NCBI RefSeq assembly: GCF_029227915.1
Contig: NC_079887.1
Location: 1,240,001-1,304,000, forward strand
Source of the DNA: Hydractinia symbiolongicarpus
Lineage: Eukaryota; Cnidaria; Hydrozoa; Anthoathecata; Hydractiniidae
Direction: 5' to 3'
DNA: 64,000 nt
Below the pieces are notes generated by a model. It was not told the origin of the DNA. It did not search any database and saw only the letters and a list, made by a program, of their open reading frames with translations. Both the position numbers and the translations under genes were made by a program. Below, piece after piece: positions 26,940 through 37,740 of this stretch; positions within the stretch are counted from its first letter, which is position 1; each line of letters begins with the position of its first letter.

Positions 26940-28557
26940 AACGATTTTTTAAATTATTTTTTCACCACTAAAACGCATAAGACTTGTAGTTTTTAAAAAT
27001 GTTTTCATTTTTGATGAGACGCTGAATAAAAGAAGTTTAATCGCCGGCAAACGAAAACCCGCCATTTTCAGTAAATCCCGGGCTTGGCCCGTGTAGTCAA
27101 AAGTATACAAAGAAAGTACCCAGGGAGTAAACTCATTTCCCGAACGATTTTTTATATTATTTTTTTACCACTAAACGCATGAGACTTGTAGTTTTCAAAA
27201 ATATTTTCATATTTGATGGGACGCTGAATAAAAGAAGTTTAATCGCCGGCAAACGAAAATCCGCGATTTCCCGTAAATCCCGGACTCGGCCCGTATAGTC
27301 AAAAGTATACAAAGAAAGTACCCAGCGAGTAAACTCATTTCCCGCACGATTTTTTAAATTATCTTTTCACCACTAAAACGCATGAGACTTGAAGTTTTCA
27401 AAAATGTTTTCATTTTTGATGAGACGCTAAATAAAGGAAGTTTAATCGCCGGCAAACGAAAAACCCGCGATTTCCCGTAAATCCTGGGCTTGGCCCGTAT
27501 ACTTAAAAGTATACAAAGAAAGTACCCAGGGGGTAAACTCATTTCCCGAACGATTTTTTAAATTACTTTTTCTCCACTAAAACGCATGAGACTTGTAGTT
27601 TTCAAAAATGTTTTCATTTTTGATGAGACGCTGAATAAAAGCAGTTTAATGGCCGGCAAACGAAAACCTGCGATTTCCCTAAATCCCAGACTCGGCCCGT
27701 ATAATCAAAAGTATACAAAGAAAGTACCCAGGGAGTAAACTTATTTCCAGAACGATTTTTTAAATTATTTTTTCACCACTAAAACGCATAAGACTTGTAG
27801 TTTTTAAAAATGTTTTCATTTTTGATGAGACGCTGAATAAAAGAAGTTTAATCGCCGGCAAAGGAAAACCTGCGATTTCCCGTAAATCCCAGGCTTGGCC
27901 CGTATAGTCAAAAGTATACAAAAAAGTACCCAGGGAGTAAACTCATTTCCCGAACGATTTTTTATATTATTTTTTTACCACTAAACGCATGAGACTTGTA
28001 GTTTTCAAAAATATTTTCATATTTGATGGGACGCTGAATAAAAGAAGTTTAATCGCCGGCAAACGAAAATGCGCGATTTCCCGTAAATCCCGGACGCGGC
28101 CCGTATAGTCAAAAGTATACAAAGAAAGAACCCAGGGAGTAAACTCATTTCCCAAACGATTTTTAAATTATTATTTCACCACTAAAACGCATGAGACTTG
28201 TAGTTTTCAAAAATGTTTTCATTTTTGATGAGACGCTGAATAAAAGCAGTTTAATGGCCGGCAAACGAAAACCTGCGATTTCCCTAAATCCCGGACTCGG
28301 CCCGTATAGTCAAAAGTATACAAAGAAAGTACCCAGGGAGTGAACTCATTTCCCGCACGATTTTTTAAATTATCTTTTCACCACTAAAACGCATGAGACT
28401 TGAAGTTTTCAAAAATGTTTTCATTTTTGATGAGACGCTAAATAAAGGAAGTTTAATCGCCGGCAAACGAAAACCCGCGATTTCCCGTAAATCCCGGGCT
28501 TGGCCCGTATAGTCAAAAGTATACAAAGAAAGTACCCAGGGAGTAAACTCATTTCCA
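26940..28557. repeat. Eight-monomer unit (1,618 bp), copy 1 (second unrelated instance)
   Basis: tttttctccacta (27,569 / 29,187), cccagactcggcc with gtataatc, tacaaaaaagtaccc (27,917 / 29,535) and cggacgcggcc all recur at +1,618. One extra base (gaaaaacccgcg, about 27,461) is private to this copy. The length equals that of the left-hand eight-monomer unit but the monomer content differs. Confidence 0.75.
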
Positions 28558-29720
28558 GAACGATTTTTTAAATTATTTTTTCACCACTAAAACGCATAAG
28601 ACTTGTAGTTTTTAAAAATGTTTTTATTTTTGATGAGACGCTGAATAAAAGAAGTTTAATCGCCGGCAAACGAAAACCCGCCATTTTCCGTAAATCCCGG
28701 GCTTGGCCCGTATAGTCAAAAGTATACAAAGAAAGTACCCAGGGAGTAAACTCATTTCCCGAACGATTTTTTATATTATTTTTTTACCACTAAACGCATG
28801 AGACTTGTAGTTTTCAAAAATATTTTCATATTTGATGGGACGCTGAATAAAAGAAGTTTAATCGCCGGCAAACGAAAATCCGCGATTTCCCGTAAATCCC
28901 GGACTCGGCCCGTATAGTCAAAAGTATACAAAGAAAGTACCCAGGGAGTAAACTCATTTCCCGCACGATTTTTTAAATTATCTTTTCACCACTAAAACGC
29001 ATGAGACTTGAAGTTTTCAAAAATGTTTTCATTTTTGATGAGACGCTAAATAAAGGAAGTTTAATCGCCGGCAAACGAAAACCCGCGATTTCCCGTAAAT
29101 CCTGGGCTTGGCCCGTATACTTAAAAGTATACAAAGAAAGTACCCAGGGAGTAAACTCATTTCCCGAACGATTTTTTAAATTACTTTTTCTCCACTAAAA
29201 CGCATGAGACTTGTAGTTTTCAAAAATGTTTTTATTTTTGATGAGACGCTGAATAAAAGCAGTTTAATGGCCGGCAAACGAAAACCTGCGATTTCCCTAA
29301 ATCCCAGACTCGGCCCGTATAATCAAAAGTATACAAAGAAAGTACCCAGGGAGTAAACTTATTTCCAGAACGATTTTTTAAATTATTTTTTCACCACTAA
29401 AATGCATAAGACTTGTAGTTTTTAAAAATGTTTTCATTTTTGATGAGACGCTGAATAAAAGAAGTTTAATCGCCGGCAAAGGAAAACCCGCGATTTCCCG
29501 TAAATCCCGGGCTTGGCCCGTATAGTCAAAAGTATACAAAAAAGTACCCAGGGAGTAAACTCATTTCCCGAACGATTTTTTATATTATTTTTTTCCCACT
29601 AAACGCATGAGACTTGTAGTTTTCAAAAATATTTTCATATTTGATGGGACGCTGAATAAAAGAAGTTTAATCGCCGGCAAACGAAAATGCGCGATTTCCC
29701 GTAAATCCCGGACGCGGCCG
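28558..29720. repeat. Eight-monomer unit, copy 2, truncated on the right
   Basis: Follows copy 1 directly and matches it to about 29,716, where a c is missing (gcggccgtatag) and a different monomer set begins. Private changes include aaaatgcataag (about 29,400) and ttttttcccacta (about 29,592). Confidence 0.72.
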
Positions 29721-30566
29721 TATAGTCAAAAGTATACAAAGAAAGTACCCAGGGAGTAAACTCATTTCCCGAACGATTTTTTAAATTATTTTTTCACCAC
29801 TAAAACGCATGAGACTTGCAGTTTTCAAAAATGTTTTCATTTTTGATGAGACGGTTAATGAAAGAGGTTTTATCGCCGGCAAACGAAATCCCGCGTTTTC
29901 CCGTTAATCCGGGGCTTGGCCCGTATAGTGGAATGTATTCAAAGAAAGTACCCAGGGAGTAAACTCATTTCCCGAACGATTTTTTAAATTTTTTTTTCAC
30001 CACTAAAACGCATAAGACTTGTAGTTTTCAAAAATGTTTTCATTTTTGATGAGACGCTGAATAAAAGAAGTTTAATCGCCGGCAAACAAAAACCGCGATT
30101 TCCCGTAAATCCCTGGCTTGGCTCGTATAGTCAAAAGTATACAAAGAAAGTACCCAGGGAGTAAACTCATTTCCCGAACGATTTTTTAAATTACCTTTTC
30201 ACCACTAAAACGCATGAGACTTGTAGTTTTTAAAAATGTTTTCATTTTCGATGAGACGCTGAATGAAAGAAGTTTAATCGCCGGCAAACGAAAACCTGCG
30301 ATTTCCCGTAAATCCCGGACTCGGCCCGTATAGTCAAAAGTATACAAACAAAGTACCCAGGGATTAAACTCATTTCCAAAACGATTTTTTAAATTTTTGT
30401 TTCACCACTAAAGCCCATGAGACTTGTAGTTTTTAAAAATGTTTTCATTTTTGATGAGACGCTGAATAAAAGAAGTTTAATCGCCGGCAAACGAAAACCC
30501 GCGATTTCCCGTAAATCCCGGACTCGGCCCGTATAGTTAAAAATATACAAGGAAAGTACCCAGTGA

Positions 30567-30665
30567 GTAAACTCAATTCCCGAACGAATTTTTAAATTAT
30601 TTTTTCACCACTAAAACGTATGAGACTTGTAGTTTTCAAAAATGTTTTAGTAAAGTACCCAGGGA
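30567..30665. repeat. Half monomer 1 (99 bp)
   Basis: Internal deletion of monomer positions 83-187 with one extra t gives the junction gttttagtaaagtaccc at 30,644. All half monomers in the window share this junction. Confidence 0.88.
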
Positions 30666-31677
30666 GTAAATTCATTTCCAGAAGAATTTTTTAAATTATT
30701 TTTTCACCACTAAAACGCATAAGACTTGTAGTTTTTAAAAATGTTTTCATTTTTGATGAGACGCTGAATAAAAGAAGTTTAATCGCCGGCAAACGAAAAC
30801 CCGCGATTTCCCGTAAATCCCGGGCTTGGCCCGTATAGTCAAAAGTATACAAAGAAAGTACCCAGGGAGTAAACTCATTTCCCGAACGATTTTTTATATT
30901 ATATTTTTACCACTAAACGCATGAGACTTGTAGTTTTCAAAAATATTTTCATATTTGATGGGACGCTGAATAAAAGAAGTTTAATCGCCGGCAAACGAAA
31001 ATCCGCGATTTCCCGTAAATCCCGGACTCGGCCCGTATAGTCAAAAGTATACAAAGAAAGTACCCAGGGAGTAAACTCATTTCCAGAACGATTTTTTAAA
31101 TTATTTTTTCACCACTAAAACGCATAAGACTTGTAGTTTTTAAAAATGTTTTCATTTTTGATGAGACGCAGAATAAAAGAAGTTTAATCGCCGGCAAAGG
31201 AAAACCCGCGATTTCCCGTAAATCCCGGGCTTGGCCCGTATAGTCAAAAGTATACACAAAAGTACCCAGGGAGTAAACTCATTTCCCGAACGATTTTTTA
31301 AATTTTTTTTTCACCACTAAAACGCATGAGACTTGTAGTTTTCAAAAATGTTTTCATTTTTGATGAGACGCTGAATAAAAGAAGTTTAATCGCCGGCAAA
31401 CAAAAACCGCGATTTCCCGTAAATCCCGGGCTTGGCGCGTATAGTCAAAAGTATACAAAGAAAGTACCCAGGGAGTAAACTCATTTCCCGAACGATTTTT
31501 TAAATTACTTTTTCACCACTAAAACGCATGAGACTTGTAGTTTTTAAAAATGTTTTCATTTTTGATGAGACGCTGAATAAAAGAAGTTTAATCGCCGGCA
31601 AACGAAAACCCGCGATTTCCCGTAAATCCCGGACTCGGCCCGTATAGTTAAAAGTATACAAGGAAAGTACCCAGTGA

Positions 31678-31776
31678 GTATACTCATTTCCCGAACGAAT
31701 TTTAAAATTATTTTTTCACCACTAAAACGTATGAGACTTGTAGTTTTCAAAAATGTTTTAGTAAAGTACCCAGGGA
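31678..31776. repeat. Half monomer 2 (99 bp)
   Basis: Same deletion junction, at 31,755. The monomer begins gtatactcatttcccg (a private change from gtaaactc) and has gaattttaaaatt. Confidence 0.87.
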
Positions 31777-32789
31777 GTAAATTCATTTCCGGAAGGATTT
31801 TTTAAATTATCTTTTCACCACTAAAACGCATAAGACTTGTAGTTTTTAAAAATGTTTTCATTTTTGATGAGACGCTGAATAAAAGAAGTTTAATCGCCGG
31901 CAAACGAAAACCCGCGATTTCCCGTAAATCCCGGGCTTGGCCCGTATAGTCAAAAGTATACAAAGGAAGTAACCCGGGAGTAAACTCATTTCCCGAACGA
32001 TTTTTTATATTATTTTTTTACCACTAAACGCATGAGACTTGTAGTTTTCAAAAATATTTTCATATTTGATGGGACGCTTAATAAAAGAAGTTTAATCGCC
32101 GGCAAACGAAAATCCGCGATTTCCCGTAAATCCCGGACTCGGCCCGTATAGTCAAAAGTATACAAAGAAAGTACCCAGGAAGTAAACTCATTTCCCGAAC
32201 GATTTTTGAATTTATTTTTCACCACTAAAACGCATGAGACTTGTAGTTTTCAAAAATGTTTTCATTTTTGATGAGACGCTTAATGAAAGAGGTTTTATCG
32301 CCGGCAAACGAAATCCCGCGTTTTCCCGTAAATGCGGGGCTTGGCCCGTATAGTCGAATGTATACAAAGAAAGTACCCAGGGATTAAACTCATTTCCCGA
32401 ACGATTTTTTAAATTTTTTTTTCACCACTAAAACGCATGAGACTTGTAGTTTTCAAAAATGTTTTCATTTTTGATGAGACGCTGAATAAAAGAAGTTTAA
32501 TCGCCGGCAAACGAAAACCTGCGATTTCCCGTAAATCCCGGACTCGGCCCGTATAGTCAAAAGTATACAAAGAAAGTACCCAGGGAGTAAACTCATTTCC
32601 AAAACGATTTCTTAAATTTTTGTTTCACCACTAAAGCCCATTAGACTTGTAGTTTTTAAAAATGTTTTCATTTTTGATGAGACGCTGAATAAAAGAAGTT
32701 TAATCGCCGGCAAACGAAAACCCGCGATTTCCCGTAAATCCCGGACTCGGCCCGTATAGTTAAAAGTATACAAGGAAAGTACCCAGTGA

Positions 32790-32888
32790 GTAAACTCATT
32801 TCCCGAACGAATTTTTAAATTATTTTTTCACCACTAAAACGTATGAGACTTGTAGTTTTCAAAAATGTTTTAGTAAAGTACCCAGGGA
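32790..32888. repeat. Half monomer 3 (99 bp)
   Basis: Same junction, at 32,867; carries the gaacgaattttt and cgtatgag variants typical of this lineage. Confidence 0.87.
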
Positions 32889-33294
32889 GTAAACTCATTT
32901 CCAGAACGATTTTTTAAATTATTTTTTCACCACTAAAACGCATAAGACTTGTAGTTTTTAAAAATGTTTTCATTTTTGATGAGACGCTGAATAAAAAAAG
33001 TTTAATCGCCGGCAAACAAAAACCCGCGATTTCCCGTAAATCCCGGGCTTGGCCCGTATAGTCAAAAGTATACAAAGAAAGTACCCAGGGAGTAAACTCA
33101 TTTCCCAAACGATTTTTTAAATTACTTTTTTACCACTAAAACGCATGAGACTTGTAGTTTTTAAAAATGTTTTCATTTTTGATGAGACGCTGAATAAAAG
33201 AAGTTTAATCGCCGGCAAACGAAAACCTGCGATTTCCCGTAAATCCCGGACTCGGCCCGTATAGTCAAAAGTATACAAAGAAAGTACCCAGGGA

Positions 33295-33393
33295 GTAAAC
33301 TCATTTCCAAAACGAATTTTTAAATTATTTTTTCACCACTAAAACGTATGAGACTTGTAGTTTTCAAAAATGTTTTAGTAAAGTACCCAGGGA
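33295..33393. repeat. Half monomer 4 (99 bp)
   Basis: Same junction, at 33,372, but the start reads ccaaaacgaattttt rather than cccgaacgaattttt, a hybrid head. Confidence 0.87.
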
Positions 33394-33596
33394 GTAAACT
33401 CATTTCCAGAACGATTTTTTAAATTATTTTTTCACCACTAAAACGCATAAGACTTGTAGTTTTTAAAAATGTTTTCATTTTTGATGAGACGCTGAATAAA
33501 AGAAGTTTAATCGCCGGCAAACGAAAACCCGCGATTTCCCGTAAATCCCGGACTCGGCCCGTATAGTTAAAAGTATACAAGGAAAGTACCCAGTGA

Positions 33597-33695
33597 GTAA
33601 ACTCATTTCCCGAACGAATTTTTAAATTATTTTTTTACCACTAAAACGTATGAGACTTGTAGTTTTCAAAAATGTTTTAGTAAAGTACCCAGGGA
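33597..33695. repeat. Half monomer 5 (99 bp)
   Basis: Same junction, at 33,674. It has ttattttttttacc in place of ttattttttcacc, and lies 302 bases after half monomer 4 (one full unit plus one half). Confidence 0.87.
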
Positions 33696-34100
33696 GTAAA
33701 CTCATTTCCAGAACGATTTTTTAAATTATTTTTTCACCACTAAAACGCATAAGACTTGTAGTTTTTAAAAATGTTTTCATTTTTGATGAGACGCTGAATA
33801 AAAGAAGTTTAATTTCCGGCAAACGAAAACCCGCGATTTCCCGTAAATCCCGGGCTTGGCCCGTATAGTCAAAAGTATACAAAGAAAGTACCCAGGGAGT
33901 AAACTCATTTCCCGAACGGTTTTTTATATTATTTTTTTACCACTAAACGCATGAGACTTGTAGTTTTCAAAAATGTTTTCATTTTTGATGAGACGCTGAA
34001 TAAAAGAAGTTTAATCGCCGGCAAACAAAAACCCGCGATTTCCCGTAAATCCCGGGCTTGGCCCGTATAGTCAAAAGTATACAAAGAAAGTACCCAGGGA

Positions 34101-34199
34101 GTAAACTCATTTCCCAAACGAATTTTTAAATTATTTTTTCACCACTAAAACGTATGAGACTTGTAGTTTTCAAAAATGTTTTAGTAAAGTACCCAGGGA
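34101..34199. repeat. Half monomer 6 (99 bp)
   Basis: Same junction, at 34,178; end of the first 504 bp unit. Head is cccaaacgaattttt. Confidence 0.87.
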
Positions 34200-34604
34200 G
34201 TAAACTCATTTCCAGAACGATTTTTTAAATTATTTTTTCACCACTAAAACGCATAAGACTTGTAGTTTTTAAAAATGTTTTCATTTTTGATGAGACGCTG
34301 AATAAAAGAAGTTTAATTTCCGGCAAACGAAAACCCGCGATTTCCCGTAAATTCCGGGCTTGGCCCGTATAGTCAAAAGTATACAAAGAAAGTACCCAGG
34401 GAGTAAACTCATTTCCCGAACGGTTTTTTATATTATTTTTTTACCACTAAACGCATGAGACTTGTAGTTTTCAAAAATGTTTTCATTTTTGATGAGACGC
34501 TGAATAAAAGAAGTTTAATCGCCGGCAAACAAAAACCCGCGATTTCCCGTAAATCCCGGGCTTGGCCCGTATAGTCAAAAGTATACAAAGAAAGTACCCA
34601 GGGA

Positions 34605-34703
34605 GTAAACTCATTTCCCAAACGAATTTTTAAATTATTTTTTCACCACTAAAACGTATGAGACTTGTAGTTTTCAAAAATGTTTTAGTAAAGTACCCAG
34701 GGA
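34605..34703. repeat. Half monomer 7 (99 bp)
   Basis: Same junction, at 34,682; end of the second 504 bp unit, with the same head as half monomer 6. Confidence 0.87.
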
Positions 34704-35514
34704 GTAAACTCATTTCCAGAACGATTTTTTAAATTATTTTTTCACCACTAAAACGCATAAGACTTGTAGTTTTTAAAAATGTTTTCATTTTTGATGAGAC
34801 GCTGAATAAAAGAAGTTTAATTTCCGGCAAACGGAAACCCGCGATTTCCCGTAAATCCCGGGCGTGGCCCGTATAGTCAAAAGTATACAAAGAAAGTACC
34901 CAGGGAGTAAACTCATTTCCCGAACGGTTTTTTATATTATTTTTTTACCACTAAACGCATGAGACTTGTAGTTTTCAAAAATGTTTTCATTTTTGATGAG
35001 ACGCTAAATAAAAGAAGTTTAATCGCCGGCAAACGAAAACCCGCGATTTCCCGTAAATCCCGGGCTTGGCCCGTATAGTCAAAAGTATACAAAGAAAGTA
35101 CCCAGGGAGTAAACTCATTTCCCAAACGATTTTTTAAATTACTTTTTTACCACTAAAACGCATGAGACTTGTAGTTTTTAAAAATGTTTTCATTTTTGAT
35201 GAGACGCTGAATAAAAGAAGTTTAATCGCAGGCAAACGAAAACCTGCGATTTCCCGTAAATCCCGGACTCGGCCCGTATAGTCAAAAGTATACAAAGAAA
35301 GTACCCAGGGAGTAAACTCATTTCCAAAACGATTTCTTAAATTTTTGTTTCACCACTAAAGCCCATGAGACTTGTAGTTTTTATAAATGTTTTCATTTTT
35401 GATGAGACGCTGAATAAAAGAAGTTTAATCGCCGGCAAACGAAAACCCGCGATTTCCCGTAAATCCCGGACTCGGCCCGTATAGTTAAAAGTATACAAGG
35501 AAAGTACCCAGTGA

Positions 35515-35613
35515 GTAAACTCATTTCCCGAACGAATTTTTAAATTATTTTTTCACCACTAAAACGTATGAGACTTGTAGTTTTCAAAAATGTTTTAGTA
35601 AAGTACCCAGGGA
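35515..35613. repeat. Half monomer 8 (99 bp)
   Basis: Same junction, at 35,592; 910 bases after half monomer 7 (four full units plus one half). Confidence 0.87.
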
Positions 35614-36087
35614 GTAAACTCATTTCCAGAACGATTTTTTAAATTATTTTTTCACCACTAAAACGCATAAGACTTGTAGTTTTTAAAAATGTTTTCATTT
35701 TTGATGAGACGCTGAATAAAAGAAGTTTAATTTCCGGCAAACGAAAACCCGCGATTTCCCGTAAACCCCGGGCTTGGCCCGTATATTCAAAAGTATACAA
35801 AGAAAGTACCCAGGGAGTAAACTCATTTCCCGAACGGTTTTTTATATTATTTTTTTACCACTAAACGCATGAGACTTGTACTTTTCAAAAATATTTTCAT
35901 ATTTGATGGGACGGTGAATAAAAGAAGTTTAATCGCAGGCAAACGAAAATCCGCGATTTCCCGTAAATCCCGGACTCGGCCCGTATAGTCAAAAGTATAC
36001 AAAGAAAGTACCCAGGGAGTAAACTCATTTCCCGAACGATTTTTTAAATTATTTTTTCACCACTAAAACGCATGAGACTTGTAGTTT

Positions 36088-36109
36088 TCAAAAATGTTTT
36101 CATTTTTGA
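36088..36109. repeat. Dyad 1 of the monomer: 9-bp inverted repeat, 4-base loop (example)
   Basis: Arms tcaaaaatg and catttttga are perfect reverse complements around a TTTT loop (monomer positions 70-91). The dyad is intact in copies with the 'ttttcaaaaatg' form. It loses one pair in the 'tttttaaaaatg' form and is broken at two pairs in the copies with 'atattttcatatttgatggg'. It could extrude as a small cruciform or fold as a hairpin in an RNA; that is inference, and A+T-rich sequence raises the chance of accidental dyads. Confidence 0.75.
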
Positions 36110-36173
36110 TGAGACGCTGAATAAAAGAAGGTTAATCGCCGGCAAACGAAAACCCGCGATTTCCCGTAAATCC

Positions 36174-36186
36174 CGGGCTTGGCCCG
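36174..36186. repeat. Dyad 2 of the monomer: cgggc-ttg-gcccg inverted repeat (example)
   Basis: Five-base arms cgggc and gcccg flank a three-base loop (monomer positions 156-168). It exists only in copies with the 'gggcttggcccg' form, common from 1 to about 50 kb. The 'ggactcggcccg' form, which is nearly universal after about 57.4 kb, breaks it. It touches dyad 3 at the shared g. Confidence 0.65.
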
Positions 36187-36203
36187 TATAGTCAAAAGTA
36201 TAC
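36186..36203. repeat. Dyad 3 of the monomer: gtata ... tatac (example)
   Basis: Five-base arms gtata and tatac are separated by eight bases, either gtcaaaag or gtcgaatg (monomer positions 168-185). It is retained in most copies across the window. In the 20-29 kb block the left arm has changed so that the dyad becomes a perfect 8-bp-arm palindrome. Confidence 0.7.
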
Positions 36204-36626
36204 AAAGAAAGTACCCAGGGAGTAAACTCATTTCCCGACCGATTTTTTATATTATTTTTTTACCACTAAACGCATGAGACTTGTAGTTTTCAAAAATATT
36301 TTCATATTTGATGGGACGCTGAATAAAAGAAGTTTATTCGCCGGCAAACGAAAATCCGCGATTTCCCGTAAATCCCGCACCCGGCCCGTATAGTCAAAAG
36401 TATACAAAGAAAGTACCCAGGCAGTAAACTCATTTCCCGAACGATTTTTTAATTTATTTTTTCACCACTAAAACGCATGAGACTTGTAGTTTTCCAAAAT
36501 GTTTTCATTTTTGATGAGACGCTTAATGAAAGAGGTTTTATCGCCGGCAAACGAAATCCCGCGTTTTCCCGTAAATCCGGAGCTTGGCCCGTATAGTCGA
36601 ATGTATACAAAGAAAGTACCCAGGGA

Positions 36627-36726
36627 TTAAACTCATTTCCCGAACGATTTTTTTAAATTTTTTTTTCACCACTAAAACGCATGAGACTTGTAGTTTTCAA
36701 AAATGTTTTAGTAAAGTACCCAGGGA
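36627..36726. repeat. Half monomer 9 (100 bp)
   Basis: Same junction, at 36,705, but fused to a different head: attaaactc, gaacgattttttt and cgcatgag in place of gaacgaattttt and cgtatgag. This is a recombinant between the half-monomer lineage and another monomer type. Confidence 0.86.
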
Positions 36727-36929
36727 GTAAACTCATTTCCAGAACGATTTTTTAAATTATTTTTTCACCACTAAAACGCATAAGACTTGTAGTTTTTAAA
36801 AATGTTTTCATTTTTGATGAGACGCTGAATAAAAGAAGTTTAATTTCCGGCAAACGAAAACCCGCGATTTCCCGTAAATCCCGGGCTTGGCCCGTATAGT
36901 CAAAAGTATACAAAGAAAGTACCCAAGGA

Positions 36930-37740
36930 GTAAACTCATTTCCCGAACGATTTTTTAGATTATTTTTTTACCACTAAACGCATGAGACTTGTAGTTTTCA
37001 AAAATATTTTCATATTTGATGGGACGCTGAATAAAAGAAGTTTAATCGCAGGCAAACGAAAATCCGCGATTTCCCGTAAATCCCGGACTCGGCCCGTATA
37101 GTCAAAAGTATACAAAGAAAGTACCCAGGGAGTAAACTCATTTCCCGAACGATTTTTTAAATTATTTTTTCACCACTAAAACGCATGAGGCTTGTAGTTT
37201 TCAAAAATGTTTTCATTTTTGATGAGACGCTTAATGAAAGAGGTTTTATCGCCGGCAAACGAAATCCTGCGTTTTCCCGTAAATCCGGGGCTTAGCCCGT
37301 ATAGTAGAATGTATACAAAGAAAGTACCCAGGGAGTAAACTCATTTCCCGAACGATTTTTTAAATTTTTTTTTCACCACTAAAATGTATGAGACTTGTAG
37401 TTTTCAAAAATGTTTTCATTTTTGATGAGACGCTGAATAAAAGAAGTTTAATCGCCGGCAAACAAAAACCCGCGATTTCCCGTAAATCCCGGGCTTGGCC
37501 CGTGTAGTCAAAAGTATACAAAGAAAGTACCCAGGGAGTAAAGTCATTTCCCGAACGATTTTTTAAATTACTTTTTCACCACTAAAACGCATTAGACTTG
37601 TAGTTTTTAAAAATGTTTTCATTTTTGATGAGACGCTGAATAAAAGAAGTTTAATTGCCGGCAAACGAAAACCTGCGATTTCCCGTAAATGCCGGACTCC
37701 GCCCGTATAGTTAAAAGTATACAAAGAAAGTACCCAGGGA
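36930..37740. repeat. Four-monomer unit (811 bp), copy 1
   Basis: Begins with a ttttttagattatt monomer and contains gcatgaggcttg (37,183), aaatcctgcgtttt, aaaatgtatgag, a cgcattagac monomer and tgccggactccgcc. Private changes are gtatagtagaatg (about 37,303), cgtgtagtc (about 37,501) and agtaaagtc. Confidence 0.82.

Larger units (their letters stand above)
20002..29132. repeat. Perfect 8-bp-arm palindromes, gtatactt-aa-aagtatac, ten copies
   Basis: The 18-base sequence gtatacttaaaagtatac replaces the usual imperfect dyad at 20002-20019, 20813-20830, 21825-21842, 23040-23057, 23648-23665, 24256-24273, 26280-26297, 26888-26905, 27497-27514 and 29115-29132. An eleventh site at 25672-25689 is broken by one change (gtatgc). 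I saw none outside this block. Nearly all sit in monomers carrying ctaaataaagg; the one at 23,040 is in a different monomer type. Confidence 0.85.
19991..29740. repeat. Block with three-monomer (608 bp) higher-order pattern
   Basis: A marker monomer with cccgcacg, attatcttttcacc, ttgaagttttc and ctaaataaagg appears at 24,101, 24,709, 25,517, 26,125, 26,733, 27,341, 28,352 and 28,960. Five of the seven gaps are exactly 608; the others are 808 and 1,011, i.e. 608 plus one or two monomers. Within the trimer it is usually joined by a ccagaacg/cataag monomer with cccgccattttc and a 'tatatt' monomer. Earlier relatives at about 19,850, 20,660 and 21,670 have cccgaacg in place of cccgcacg. Confidence 0.8.
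29741..33294. repeat. 5.5-monomer higher-order unit (about 1,111 bp)
   Basis: Half monomers at 30,567, 31,678 and 32,790 are spaced 1,111 and 1,112 bases, i.e. five full monomers plus 99 bases. Each follows a monomer ending tacaaggaaagtacccagtgag and, in the first two cases, precedes an agtaaattcatttcc monomer. The composition of the full monomers varies between units (caaaaaccgcg, aaatttttgtttcacc with agcccat, ggcaaagg), so the period is kept better than the sequence. The 'acaaggaaag' and 'cccagtgag' variants, frequent to the right, are first seen here. Confidence 0.75.
33696..35125. repeat. 2.5-monomer higher-order unit (504 bp), nearly three copies
   Basis: Copies start at 33,696, 34,200 and 34,704. 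Each has a ccagaacg/cataag monomer with taatttccgg, a 'gaacggttttttatatt' monomer with an ordinary right side, and (first two copies) a half monomer. Private changes are few: aaattccggg near 34,350; acggaaaccc and gggcgtggcc near 34,832-34,865; and a normal caaacgaaaacc in the third copy, where the first two have caaacaaaaacc. The third copy runs into a different monomer at about 35,125. Confidence 0.85.
36019..36221. repeat. Representative full-length monomer (203 bp)
   Basis: This copy is close to the window-wide consensus and serves as the reference for monomer positions 1-203 (gtaaactc = 1). It has 78 G+C of 203. The left part (1-110) is A+T-rich, with T6 at 22-27 and 34-39, T4 at 67-70, A5 at 72-76, T4 at 79-82 and T5 at 85-89. 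The right part (111-203) is far richer in G+C and holds 8 of the 12 CpGs, all between 119 and 168. An AATAAA hexamer lies at 102-107. The length is close to a nucleosome plus linker, as in many satellites. No Pol III A/B boxes, tRNA fold or coding frame longer than the unit is visible. Confidence 0.9.
35126..36930. repeat. Mixed monomers with two half monomers
   Basis: Holds a taatcgcaggc monomer, an aaaacgatttcttaaatt monomer with tttgtttcacc and agcccatgag (also at about 32,590), half monomers 8 and 9, 'tatatt' monomers (about 35,842 and 36,248) and the reference monomer. The order resembles the 1,111 bp units but full periodicity is lost. Confidence 0.65.

Noticed and set aside
20002-29132. 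The perfect gtatac palindromes as replication origins or operator sites
   Set aside because: They occur inside every third or so monomer of an amplified unit with no associated gene. Spread by amplification explains them without a regulatory role.
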